Source: 2-02-FULL-55-14 sp964581115 (lineage in GTDB: Bacteria; Bacteroidota; Ignavibacteria; UBA10030). From it: DNA of 26,232 nt. A program made the translations under genes and the position numbers. Where the stretch lies: NCBI GenBank assembly GCA_964581115.1, contig CAZOMY010000040.1:1-26232 (forward strand). The letters run 5' to 3'. The notes under the pieces were generated by a model, which made no database searches, was not told the origin of the DNA, and saw only the letters and a program-made list of their open reading frames with translations. Below, in pieces: positions 1 through 7,685 of this stretch; position 1 is the stretch's first letter; each line of letters begins with the position of its first letter.

Positions 1-245
1 CATGCCTGCCCGCCGGTCAGGCGGGGCGGTAATCGTTTTTCCGCAACCTGCTAGGCGACTGCTGCATGACAAGCGAAGATCCGTGAGTGGACCGCCAAGG
101 CCGCAAAGAACGCTGAGAACGCCAAGACGAAGTTCAGAATAGAGGATGAATTGACCCTCATGCGGGTTCTGACGATTCGCGTCCACTGGCATTCATTCGC
201 GGTTGCTGGGAACACCAAGCACCAACATTATGTCACTCATTTGAC
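1..245. other. Intergenic region upstream of etfA with repeat-like sequence
   Basis: No convincing gene is seen here. Near the left edge, CCCGCC and GGCGGG arms separated by five bases are followed by a T-rich stretch (about 35-42), which could be the end of a terminator for a + strand gene outside the window. Around 99-128 lies a GCAAAGAACGC-type sequence resembling, in reverse complement, the GCAAAG-rich core of the element at 25688-25866. No promoter of the type found elsewhere in this window could be placed confidently before etfA. The nearest candidate (TTG at 203, TATGTCAC at 229) has spacing that is three bases too long. Confidence 0.4.
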
Positions 246-1223
246 ATGAAGATCCTCGTACTGGCAGAACAACGCGACGGTAAGCTCCGAAAATCCAGCG
301 CAGAAGCGGTGCGCGCTGCGCGCACCATCAGCGACCAGTCCAACGGCGAGGTCATCGCCCTGGTCGTCGGTGCGAACGGCGCGTCGGCCGCCGCCGAGAC
401 GGGCGGTTACGGCGCTCATCGGGCAGTAACAGTGGATGACCCGAGGGTGGCGGCCTACTCCACGACGGCGTGGACGAAGGCTGTGGCTGAGACCGCGACG
501 GCATTGAGCGCTACGGCCGTCATCCTTTCGGCGACCGCGTTGGGCAAGGACCTAGCGCCGCGGGTGGCTGTGCGCTTGCAGGCCGGCCTCGCCGCTGATT
601 GTACGGCATTGCGATTGGAAGGGGGCACGATCGTCGCGACACGTCCCATGTACGCCGGCAAAGCGCTGGCCGACGTGCGCGTCACGACACCCGTGCAGGT
701 CCTCACGCTCCGACCGAATGTGTTCACCTCCGGTGCGTCGTCAGGCGCATTGGCTCCGGTAACGTCGCAGGCCGTCAGCTTCGCAGACGCCGACGCGAGC
801 GCGCGCGTGACCGACGTGCAGACAGGCTCGGGCAAGCTCGACGTTGCGGAGGCCGACATCGTCGTGAGCGGAGGTCGTGGATTGAAAGCCCCCGAGAACT
901 TCGCGATGATCGAAGAGCTGGCGGCCGCATTGCACGGTGCCGTCGGAGCTTCGCGCGCCGTGGTCGACGCGGGTTGGCGTCCGCACTCCGAACAGGTCGG
1001 CCAGACAGGAAAGACCGTGTCGCCCTCGCTGTATGTCGCCGTCGCCGTTTCTGGGGCGATCCAGCACCTTGCGGGAATGTCGTCGTCAAAGTATATTGTC
1101 GCCATCAACAAGGACAAGGACGCACCGATCTTCCAGGTGGCCGATTACGGCATCGTCGGAGACGCGTTCGAGGTTGTGCCGGCTCTGACGGCCGAGATCA
1201 AGAAGCTGACTGGCGGGGCGTAA
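246..1223 (+). CDS. etfA: Electron transfer flavoprotein, alpha subunit
   Basis: This 325-residue protein matches the usual length of EtfA/FixB, the FAD-binding subunit of the heterodimeric flavoprotein that passes electrons from acyl-CoA and other dehydrogenases to the quinone pool or to bifurcating partners. The N-terminal half is the alpha/beta ETF domain. The C-terminal half carries the FAD domain, with SGGRGLK near residue 209 and the family signature around residues 258-286 (LYVAVAVSGAIQH, then VAIN). The ATG at 246 begins MKILVLAE, a typical EtfA start. The gene is normally paired with etfB just upstream, but the 245 bases before it hold no coding sequence, so etfB is either further upstream or elsewhere. 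The next gene starts 11 bases downstream, suggesting cotranscription. Confidence 0.95.
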   Translation: MKILVLAEQRDGKLRKSSAEAVRAARTISDQSNGEVIALVVGANGASAAAETGGYGAHRAVTVDDPRVAAYSTTAWTKAVAETATALSATAVILSATALGKDLAPRVAVRLQAGLAADCTALRLEGGTIVATRPMYAGKALADVRVTTPVQVLTLRPNVFTSGASSGALAPVTSQAVSFADADASARVTDVQTGSGKLDVAEADIVVSGGRGLKAPENFAMIEELAAALHGAVGASRAVVDAGWRPHSEQVGQTGKTVSPSLYVAVAVSGAIQHLAGMSSSKYIVAINKDKDAPIFQVADYGIVGDAFEVVPALTAEIKKLTGGA

Positions 1224-1234
1224 GCGAGAACATC

Positions 1235-1831
1235 GTGGAACGCGTTCAGGTCGATATCCTCGGGTTGCATACGAGCCCTTCGAGCGGAGGCGCCTATGCG
1301 CTGATCCTCAAGGAGATGCACGGCCCTCGGCGCCTGCCGATCATCATCGGGGCCTTCGAGGCGCAGTCGATCGCGCTCGAGATGGAAGGCATCCGGCCGC
1401 CGCGTCCGCTGACGCACGACCTGATGAAGACGATCATCGACACGCTGGGGGGGTCGCTCAACGATGTCACGATCAACGAGCTGCGCGAGGGAACTTTCTT
1501 CGCGCGCCTGACGGTCGATGCGAAAGAGATCGACTCACGGCCGAGCGACGCGATCGCACTGGCCGTTCGGTACGGCGTTCCGATCTTCGTTGCCGACCGC
1601 GTCATGGACGAGGCATCGTTCATTCCCGAGAACGAAGAGGCCGAAGCCGAGCCGTCGGGCGAGACCTCGAGCGAGACCGCGGAGTCCGGTCCAGCCATGC
1701 CGCCGGCGCCGTCAGCCACCCGCTTGGAACAGCTCGAGAAGGACCTTTCCGAGGCGGTCTCGAAGGAAGACTACGAGAAAGCCGCCAAACTCCGCGACGA
1801 GATCAAGCGCCTCAAGGCGCTCAATTCCTGA
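1235..1831 (+). CDS. Bifunctional nuclease domain (DUF151) protein with C-terminal UVR motif
   Basis: The 198-residue product contains the BFN/DUF151 domain in roughly residues 1-130. Recognisable segments are LPIIIGAFEAQSIALEMEG, the RPLTHDL stretch and a SRPSDAIALAVR motif. A low-complexity Glu/Ser/Pro linker follows, then a UvrB/UvrC (UVR) helix-hairpin motif at the C-terminus (EDYEKAAKLRDEIKRLK). Plant and bacterial relatives have been reported to have DNase and RNase activity, but the role in bacteria is poorly defined. I chose the GTG at 1235 because the reading frame upstream overlaps etfA out of frame and no ATG lies near the conserved VQVDILGL beginning. Spacing of 11 bases after etfA suggests one transcript. 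Confidence 0.85.
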   Translation: MERVQVDILGLHTSPSSGGAYALILKEMHGPRRLPIIIGAFEAQSIALEMEGIRPPRPLTHDLMKTIIDTLGGSLNDVTINELREGTFFARLTVDAKEIDSRPSDAIALAVRYGVPIFVADRVMDEASFIPENEEAEAEPSGETSSETAESGPAMPPAPSATRLEQLEKDLSEAVSKEDYEKAAKLRDEIKRLKALNS

Positions 1832-1913
1832 CCCGGACGATGGGATCGCCGTTCCCTCCCTCCGTTCCCGACCGTCCGTCTTCCACCCTTCAACCTTTCC
1901 ACAGGATCCCATC

Positions 1914-2717
1914 ATGACCACTGCGAAGCGTTTGCTTGCCGTTGCCCTCGTTGTGTCCGTGGGACGGGCCTTTGTTGATGCGCAACCGAAGCCGGCAGAT
2001 GGCGATCAACGCGCCAAGGTCACGGCGCTGATCGCGGAAGGCGACGAATTGGCGACCAAAAAGTTTGACAACGCCGGAGCGCTGGCGAAGTTCGAACAGG
2101 CGTACGCCCTTGCACCGGACAACGTCGAACTGCTCAATCTGTTGAGCCGCACGTACGTCGACATCGGCGAACACCTGCCGGCGGGGACCGACGCTGAAAA
2201 GTCGGCGCAGTTGAAGCACTATGAGAGGTCGCTGGAGTTCGCAAACAAGGCCATAGCCGGAGATCCGAATGGTTCGATGGGCTATACGCGACGGGCTATC
2301 GCGAACGGCCGCGTGGCGCTCTTCCGGGGCATTTGGGAATCGCTCGACCTCGTCAAGCAGGTGAAGGCCGACATCGAGAAGGCGATCGCACTCGACCCGA
2401 AGAACGCCACGGCCTACTACATCCTGGCGCGCACGCACGCGAAAGTGGCCGAACGACCGCGGATGGTCCGGTGGCCGCTGGGCCTCAGCTGGGCAAGTTA
2501 CGAAGAGGCGGCGAAGCACTACGAGCGCGCGATCGTGCTTCGGCCGGGTTTCATCATGTACCGTCTCGATGCGGCGCGGACGTACATGGAATTGGAGGAA
2601 TACACGAAGGCCCGGGAACACCTGAACGTGATCCCGACACTCGCGAAAGAGGACGAGGACGACGATCAGTTTCGCAAGGAAGCGGCCGACCTTATGAAGA
2701 GGATCGAATCCGAGTAG
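1914..2717 (+). CDS. Secreted TPR protein
   Basis: This 267-residue protein begins with a likely Sec signal peptide: MTTAKR, a hydrophobic LLAVALVVSV core, and probable cleavage after VDA near residue 23. The rest is helical with tetratricopeptide-like repeats, for example residues 38-67 (ALAKFEQAYALAPDN), a middle segment with IEKAIALDPKNATAYYI, and a last repeat with YEEAAKHYERAIVLRPG. The arrangement resembles the RMD (regulator of microtubule dynamics)-like TPR proteins seen in Bacteroidota, where the bacterial role is unknown; that family placement is my inference. The ATG at 1914 follows an AGGA sequence by six bases. The gene is 82 bases after the DUF151 gene and ends just before a strong hairpin. 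Confidence 0.8.
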   Translation: MTTAKRLLAVALVVSVGRAFVDAQPKPADGDQRAKVTALIAEGDELATKKFDNAGALAKFEQAYALAPDNVELLNLLSRTYVDIGEHLPAGTDAEKSAQLKHYERSLEFANKAIAGDPNGSMGYTRRAIANGRVALFRGIWESLDLVKQVKADIEKAIALDPKNATAYYILARTHAKVAERPRMVRWPLGLSWASYEEAAKHYERAIVLRPGFIMYRLDAARTYMELEEYTKAREHLNVIPTLAKEDEDDDQFRKEAADLMKRIESE

Positions 2718-2743
2718 GACCCGATCTGCGATCGGACACAATG

Positions 2744-2776
2744 AAGGCCCCGCCGGCGATCATCCGACGGGGCCTT
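2744..2776. terminator. Bidirectional rho-independent terminator
   Basis: AAGGCCCCG (2744-2752) pairs perfectly with CGGGGCCTT (2768-2776). An inner CGG/CCG extends the stem after one C-A mismatch. It sits between the convergent TPR gene and MFS gene and probably serves both, although the T-tracts on either side are short. Confidence 0.75.
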
Positions 2777-2821
2777 GGCATCTTTCGGAAGGATGAGGTC
2801 AAGCAGGCCGTCGCCAGGAGG

Positions 2822-4030
2822 CTACGCTTCAAAGGGCGGCGTGCTGGCCGCATTCGTGGTAGCGGTCCGCAGAGAAGGATGCGTCTTCGCGAACCACCGG
2901 GCGGCGACCAGAGCGATCGCAACATATCCGGCAGCCGTGTAGTACGGCAGTGTCTGGTGGATCTCGAACAACGGGCCGGAGATCATCGGTCCTATCGCCA
3001 TGCTGGCCGACATCAGCGACGCGAGAATGCCGAGCGTCTGACCCTTCATCGTCGGGTCCGCGGCGCCGGCCACCTGACTTGTCAGCACGACACGCAGGAC
3101 CGACTGCCCCGTTGAGATGAGGATCGCTGCGAGTGCGAACGCCCACCATGCCGGGACCGTGAACACGATCATCGAGAAGAAGAGGAACCAGAGCATCAGC
3201 ATCTCCAGCCCGCGTTCCGTGAACCTCCGGAGCCAGAAATGCTTGAGCAGCACGGCCTGGTTGAGGGCGACGATGAGACCCATCGAGGTGAAGGCCAGTC
3301 CCGTTTCGAAGGATCCCAGATCGAAGACGTCGCTGACATACAGGGCGAAAACCGACTGCGACGTCACGAACGCCAGCGAGAACATGACCCACGAAATGTA
3401 GAGCGGCCTGAGGTTCGTGTCTTGGATAGCTCGGAGGAGGGGACGCGCCGGATTGACGTTCACCCGACCGTCGGTGCGAAACTCCTTCAGCGATTCCGGC
3501 AGAAAAAAATAGGCGAAGATCCCATTGAGCGCTGCCAACCCGCCGGCGAACCAGAACGGGAACGAATGCGAAACGGTGCTCAGCACGCCCCCCAACATCG
3601 GTCCGAGCATGAAGCCCACGCCGAAGGCCGCGCCGACGAGCCCCAGATTGTGCGCCCGCTCCTTCTCGTCCTTCGACAGGTCGACGAGATAGCTCTGCGT
3701 GATCGAAAGACTGCCGGCGCCGGCGCCGTCGATCATGCGGCCGAGGAAGAGCAGGGGGACCGAATTCGCCCCGGCGAACACCACCCAGCCGATCGCCGTC
3801 GTCATGATCGCCCCGATCAACACTGGTCTGCGCCCGATCCGGTCCGACAGGTCGCCAAGAAACGGCGAACTGACGAACGAAACGAGCGAGAACGACGCGA
3901 ACATGAACGTGATCGTCGCCGGACTCGCGCCGAACTCGGTCACGTAGAACGGCAGGACCGGGATCACAATACTAAACCCGATGACGGTGACGAACACCGT
4001 CAACAGGATCACGAGTTTCTCTTTACCCAC
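2822..4030 (-). CDS. MFS transporter, TetA-like drug/H+ antiporter family
   Basis: A 402-residue, very hydrophobic protein with about 12 predicted membrane helices, starting with helix 1 at residues 6-28. The loop between helices 2 and 3 carries the MFS motif A (GDLSDRIGRRPVL, near residue 60), and helix 5 has a motif C-like GPMLGG. These features fit proton-driven exporters of the TetA/multidrug group, but the substrate cannot be read from the sequence. The start is a GTG at 4030; the first helix begins almost immediately, so a much later start would truncate it. No clear Shine-Dalgarno sequence precedes it. It lies 24 bases downstream of anmK and is probably cotranscribed with it, which does not by itself show a role in cell-wall sugar transport. 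Confidence 0.85.
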   Translation of the reverse strand: MGKEKLVILLTVFVTVIGFSIVIPVLPFYVTEFGASPATITFMFASFSLVSFVSSPFLGDLSDRIGRRPVLIGAIMTTAIGWVVFAGANSVPLLFLGRMIDGAGAGSLSITQSYLVDLSKDEKERAHNLGLVGAAFGVGFMLGPMLGGVLSTVSHSFPFWFAGGLAALNGIFAYFFLPESLKEFRTDGRVNVNPARPLLRAIQDTNLRPLYISWVMFSLAFVTSQSVFALYVSDVFDLGSFETGLAFTSMGLIVALNQAVLLKHFWLRRFTERGLEMLMLWFLFFSMIVFTVPAWWAFALAAILISTGQSVLRVVLTSQVAGAADPTMKGQTLGILASLMSASMAIGPMISGPLFEIHQTLPYYTAAGYVAIALVAARWFAKTHPSLRTATTNAASTPPFEA

Positions 4031-4054
4031 GGGAGTTGGAAGGAGGGAACCTCA

Positions 4055-5242
4055 TCAAGGTACGCAGATCTTTCCCAGGATGACAGGGCGCCGAGCCCCC
4101 GTCACGGAGGGAAGGTTGGCCGGCCGGCCCAGGACGGTCGCCCGCGCCAAGAGAGCGAACAGGATCGCTTCCTTGCTGTCGATGGAGAATCCCACATCCT
4201 CAACCGTCCGTACGACAACGGGTGAAGCGAGATCGCTGATCCGCTCCATGAGATGCCGATTGTGCGCTCCGCCGCCACTGACAAGGATCTCGTCCACGGG
4301 TCCGCGCACGAAACGGCGGATCTGGTCGGTCACCGACCACGCCGTCAGCTCCGTCACGGTTGCCATAAGGTCGTGGGGATCGTGACCGCGGCCGCGTCGA
4401 ACCAGCTCGGCTACGAACATCTCTCCGAACATTTCGCGTCCCGTCGACTTCGGCGGGGGCCGGCGAAAATACGCATGACGACGGGCCCAGTCCATCAAAG
4501 GGATGATGACCATGCCGCGTGCGGCCCGGCGCCCGTTCCGATCGTAGGATTCGCCGAACAGCCTCTCGGCCAGCGCATCGATGACCATATTCGCAGGTCC
4601 GGTATCGAAGGCCCGCACCTGTCCGGCGGTCCCACCACGCGGAAGCACGGTGATGTTGGCAATGCCTCCAAGATTGAGCAGGATCCGGGTTCTGCGAGGA
4701 TGTTGAAAGAGCATCGCATCCAGAAACGGAACGAGCGGGGCCCCCTGACCGCCCACGGCCATGTCGGCGGTCCGAAAATCGCCTACCGTGACGACCCCGG
4801 TCCGCTGTGCGATGACCGACGGATCGCCGACTTGCAGGGTCCCCCGCGATGGTAATCCGAACAGCGGTCCAGCCGCCGGAAGATGGTGGACCGTCTGGCC
4901 GTGCGAGCCGATAAGGTCGATGGACGCCAGGGGCACACGGGCGCGACGGGCCAGGTCGCGCACCGCGTCGGCGAAGCAGGTCCCCAGCGCTGCGTGAAGC
5001 CGGGTCACGACGTCGACCGAACCGGTGCCGGGAAGCGAGTGGTGAAGGATGAAGCCGCGCAGGCCGGCGGGGTACGGCCGATGGAGAGCCGCGATCTCGC
5101 GGATGCGCGTCCGGCCGGAACGCTCGTTGATCTCCACCAGACAGGCGGAAACGCCGTCGGCCGAGGTGCCCGACAGCACGCCTGCGATTAAACGAGGCGG
5201 AGGTCCGGCCCACCGGATCCGGTGAGATGTTCGTTGGTCCAT
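4055..5242 (-). CDS. anmK: Anhydro-N-acetylmuramic acid kinase
   Basis: AnmK phosphorylates and hydrates 1,6-anhydro-MurNAc to MurNAc-6-phosphate in cytoplasmic peptidoglycan recycling. The sequence shows the N-terminal ATP-binding GVLSGTSADGV loop, GSHGQTVHHLP, NLGGIANITV, FDTGPANMVID with the catalytic-region Asp, and a C-terminal VSGGGAHN nucleotide motif. Its 395 residues are close to the usual 370-390. I chose the ATG at 5242. The frame stays open to a GTG at 5269 and has another ATG at 5254, but these would approach or overlap the divergent nfo gene. MurQ, the usual next enzyme, is not in the window. Confidence 0.93.
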   Translation of the reverse strand: MDQRTSHRIRWAGPPPRLIAGVLSGTSADGVSACLVEINERSGRTRIREIAALHRPYPAGLRGFILHHSLPGTGSVDVVTRLHAALGTCFADAVRDLARRARVPLASIDLIGSHGQTVHHLPAAGPLFGLPSRGTLQVGDPSVIAQRTGVVTVGDFRTADMAVGGQGAPLVPFLDAMLFQHPRRTRILLNLGGIANITVLPRGGTAGQVRAFDTGPANMVIDALAERLFGESYDRNGRRAARGMVIIPLMDWARRHAYFRRPPPKSTGREMFGEMFVAELVRRGRGHDPHDLMATVTELTAWSVTDQIRRFVRGPVDEILVSGGGAHNRHLMERISDLASPVVVRTVEDVGFSIDSKEAILFALLARATVLGRPANLPSVTGARRPVILGKICVP

Positions 5243-5262
5243 GATTGCGTACATTCCCGGTG

Positions 5263-6144
5263 ATGACACCGTCGTTCACAGCGGCCGACACGCGCGTCGG
5301 CGCGCACATGTCGATCGCCGGCGGTCTGCATACCGCGGTCGAGCGGGCGTTGAAGGCAGGCTGCACTGCTCTGCAGTTGTTCGTGAAGAACAACAATCAG
5401 TGGAATGGTAAGCCGTTGACCGACGACGACGTGGCAACCTACAAAGCCGCGGTGTCGAATGCAAATCTCGGCCCGGTCGTCGTCCACACGTCGTATCTCA
5501 TTAACCTTGCCGCGGTCGACCCCGACACCCTCCAGCGCTCGCGCGCCGCGTTGCAGGACGAGCTCGAGCGTTGCGATCGGCTCGACATCCCTCTGCTCAA
5601 CCTGCATCCCGGAGCGCACATGGGAGCGGGCGTCGAGGCGGGTATCGAACGCATCGCGGAGTCGATCAACATCGTGCACGATCGCACGCCCGCATGCCGG
5701 ACGAAGACAGTGCTTGAGACGACCGCCGGCCAGGGGAGCTCGATCGGCCATCGGTTTGAGGAACTGCGTGCGATCATCGACCGCGTTGATGACCGTGGAC
5801 GCATGGCGGTCTGTGTGGACACGTGCCACGTCTTCGCCGCAGGGTACGACCTTTCGACGGAAGCGGGCTACGAAGAGACGATCCGCATGTTCGACGACAT
5901 CATCGGGCTTGACCGTCTGGCGGCGTTCCACGTGAACGATTCGAAGAAGCCGCTCGGCTCCCGGGTCGACCGCCACGACCACATCGGCAAGGGCGTCATG
6001 GGGCTGACCCCGTTCCGGTGCCTGATGAACGACCGGCGATTCGTCGCGACGCCGAAGGTACTGGAGACCCCGAAGAGCGAGGACCTGCACGAAGACATCG
6101 AAAACCTTGCGGTCCTGCGAAGCTTGATCGGAGGTGGACCATGA
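5263..6144 (+). CDS. nfo: Deoxyribonuclease IV (endonuclease IV, AP endonuclease)
   Basis: The 293-residue protein cleaves DNA 5' of abasic sites in base-excision repair and is a TIM-barrel enzyme with three zinc ions. The metal-ligand motifs appear in order: GAHMSIAGG at the N-terminus, VVHTSYLINLA, LNLHPGAHMG, VLETTAGQGSSIG, VCVDTCHVFAAGYD, AFHVNDSK, RHDHIGKG and the final KVLETP. Length matches E. coli Nfo (285). The ATG at 5263 was preferred over an upstream TTG at 5245. Only about 20 bases separate it from divergent anmK, so at least one promoter must lie inside the neighbouring coding sequence. The stop overlaps the start of the next gene (ATGA). Confidence 0.95.
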   Translation: MTPSFTAADTRVGAHMSIAGGLHTAVERALKAGCTALQLFVKNNNQWNGKPLTDDDVATYKAAVSNANLGPVVVHTSYLINLAAVDPDTLQRSRAALQDELERCDRLDIPLLNLHPGAHMGAGVEAGIERIAESINIVHDRTPACRTKTVLETTAGQGSSIGHRFEELRAIIDRVDDRGRMAVCVDTCHVFAAGYDLSTEAGYEETIRMFDDIIGLDRLAAFHVNDSKKPLGSRVDRHDHIGKGVMGLTPFRCLMNDRRFVATPKVLETPKSEDLHEDIENLAVLRSLIGGGP

Positions 6145-7205
6145 AAGAACATGGTGCTCCAGATCCATTGAGGTCGGTGTTGGCTCGTCATACCGCCGCC
6201 GGCACGTTGGTCGAGCCGATGGAGAACGGCTGGCTCCGCTGCGTTGCCTGCGGGCATCGCTGCAAGATCGCGCCTGGTAAGGCGGGCATCTGCAAGGTGC
6301 GCTTCCACGACGGCGCGTCGCTTCGCGTACCATGGGGCTACGTCGGGGGAGTGCAGGCCGACCCGATCGAAAAGAAACCTTTCTTCCATGCTTACCCCGG
6401 CTCGATCGCTCTGTCGTTCGGCATGCTGGGGTGCGACTATCACTGCCCGTACTGCCAGAATTGGTTCACGTCGCAGACGTTGCGCGATCCGGCCGCGGGA
6501 ACCGACATAGAGGAGATCACGCCCGAAGCCATCGTGAAGGCCGCGCTACGGGTCGGCGCGCGTGTGGTGACGAGCACGTATAATGAGCCGCTCATCACGT
6601 CGGAATGGGCGGTCGAGGTCTTCAAGCAGGCCCGGAAGCACGGACTGGCCACGTCGTACGTCTCCAACGGCAACGCCACTCCGGAGGTGCTCGACTTCCT
6701 CCAGCCGCATCTCGACCTCTACAAGGTCGATCTCAAGGGATTCACGCAGAAAGAGTATTCACGACTCGGAGGAACGCTCTCGGTCGTGCTCGAGACGATC
6801 CGCGAGGTTCATCGGCGGGGAATGTGGGTCGAGGTTGTCACGTTGCTCGTGCCGGGCTCCAACGATTCCGACGCCGAGGTGCGCGCCATCGCCGAGTTCA
6901 TCGCTTCGGTCTCTGTTGACATTCCATGGCACGTCACCGCCTATCACGATGACTACCGCGTCTCCAATGCAGGCTCAACGAGGCCGGCAGCGCTCGTTCG
7001 GGCTGCTGAAGCGGGTGTGCAGGCGGGACTCCGGTATGTCTATGCAGGCAACATTCCGGGACGCGTGGGTTCCTGGGAAGACACACGGTGTCCGTCGTGC
7101 CAGTCCACGCTGATCCGCCGGTCAGGCTTTGCCGTTCGATCGGTTGCCTTGCGCGACGGATGCTGTTCCTCATGCGGAACCGCCATCCCCGGGCGGTGGG
7201 CGTGA
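6141..7205 (+). CDS. amrS: AmmeMemoRadiSam system radical SAM enzyme
   Basis: This 354-residue protein is a COG1180-type radical SAM enzyme. The iron-sulfur/SAM motif C-x3-C-x2-C is present as GCDYHCPYC (Cys98, Cys102, Cys105). An N-terminal four-cysteine segment (RCVACGHRCKI, then GICKV near residue 46) is typical of the AmrS subgroup, and a C-terminal zinc-ribbon-like pair (CPSC and CSSC) is also present. AmrS is usually found with an AMMECR1 and a Memo protein, possibly for modification of an unknown substrate; neither partner is in this window. The start is fixed by a GGAGGTGG ribosome-binding site and the four-base ATGA overlap with nfo, implying translational coupling. Confidence 0.9.
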   Translation: MKEHGAPDPLRSVLARHTAAGTLVEPMENGWLRCVACGHRCKIAPGKAGICKVRFHDGASLRVPWGYVGGVQADPIEKKPFFHAYPGSIALSFGMLGCDYHCPYCQNWFTSQTLRDPAAGTDIEEITPEAIVKAALRVGARVVTSTYNEPLITSEWAVEVFKQARKHGLATSYVSNGNATPEVLDFLQPHLDLYKVDLKGFTQKEYSRLGGTLSVVLETIREVHRRGMWVEVVTLLVPGSNDSDAEVRAIAEFIASVSVDIPWHVTAYHDDYRVSNAGSTRPAALVRAAEAGVQAGLRYVYAGNIPGRVGSWEDTRCPSCQSTLIRRSGFAVRSVALRDGCCSSCGTAIPGRWA

Positions 7206-7223
7206 GTCGCTCCACGCGGTTCG

Positions 7224-7254
7224 TTGCCTCTCCTCTGTTCGGGTATTACATTGA
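7224..7254 (+). promoter_or_regulatory. Putative internal promoter before the SRPBCC gene
   Basis: TTG at 7224-7226 is followed after exactly 20 bases by TACATTGA at 7247-7254 (six of eight positions match the Bacteroidetes TAnnTTTG element). The predicted start near 7261 leaves a leader of about 23 bases before the ATG at 7284. Confidence 0.5.
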
Positions 7255-7283
7255 TACATCATACCCGCATGAAGGGACACTGC

Positions 7284-7685
7284 ATGCCTCAGTACACCGT
7301 GCGAACCGTGCTCGATGCGTCGCCCGGCGAGGTCTTTCGAATTCTGACCGATGCCCGTCAGCTGAGAGCGTGGTCCGGCCAATCGGGCCGCGTGCCGAAG
7401 CAGATCGGAGGCGCCTTTTTCTGGTTCGACGGTTGGGCCGCCGGACGTGTCCTTGCTTATGAGGAAGGCAAGCATCTGTCTCTGACATGGTCGGTCAGCG
7501 ATTGGCCGGAGGGCACGCAAGCGTCGATCGTACGCATTGCCCTGTCGGGCACCTCCAAGCGGACAACGTTACGGATCCATCACACCGGACTTCCGAACGC
7601 AAAGGAGTCGGCGAGCCACAAGAAGGGATGGGAGGAACACGTGTTCGGACCGATCAGAGCCTATCTGGCCGGGAGGCGCGCATGA
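7284..7685 (+). CDS. SRPBCC/AHSA1-domain protein
   Basis: The 133-residue product is a single START-like SRPBCC domain of the AHSA1 (Aha1 C-terminal-like) type. It begins PQYTVRTVLDASPGEVFRILTD, has the RAWSGQSG turn and an FFWFDGWAAGRVL strand pair, and ends with the GWEEHVFGPIRAYL helix typical of the family. Members bind hydrophobic ligands in a central cavity; the ligand here is unknown. I chose the ATG at 7284 because AAGGGAC sits six bases upstream; an in-frame ATG at 7269 lacks such a site. The gene overlaps the following lipoprotein gene by ATGA, so the two products are probably made together. Confidence 0.85.
   Translation: MPQYTVRTVLDASPGEVFRILTDARQLRAWSGQSGRVPKQIGGAFFWFDGWAAGRVLAYEEGKHLSLTWSVSDWPEGTQASIVRIALSGTSKRTTLRIHHTGLPNAKESASHKKGWEEHVFGPIRAYLAGRRA

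Noticed and set aside
3239..4225. A 328-codon + strand ORF, very rich in Arg, Glu and Asp
   Set aside because: It lies antisense to the MFS transporter and the end of anmK, whose motifs are clear. Its composition is what the complement of GC-rich membrane-protein codons gives.
4200..5396. A 398-codon - strand ORF overlapping anmK and nfo
   Set aside because: It is a shifted-frame shadow of anmK with Arg/Ser/Pro-rich low-complexity translation; the AnmK frame has all family motifs.
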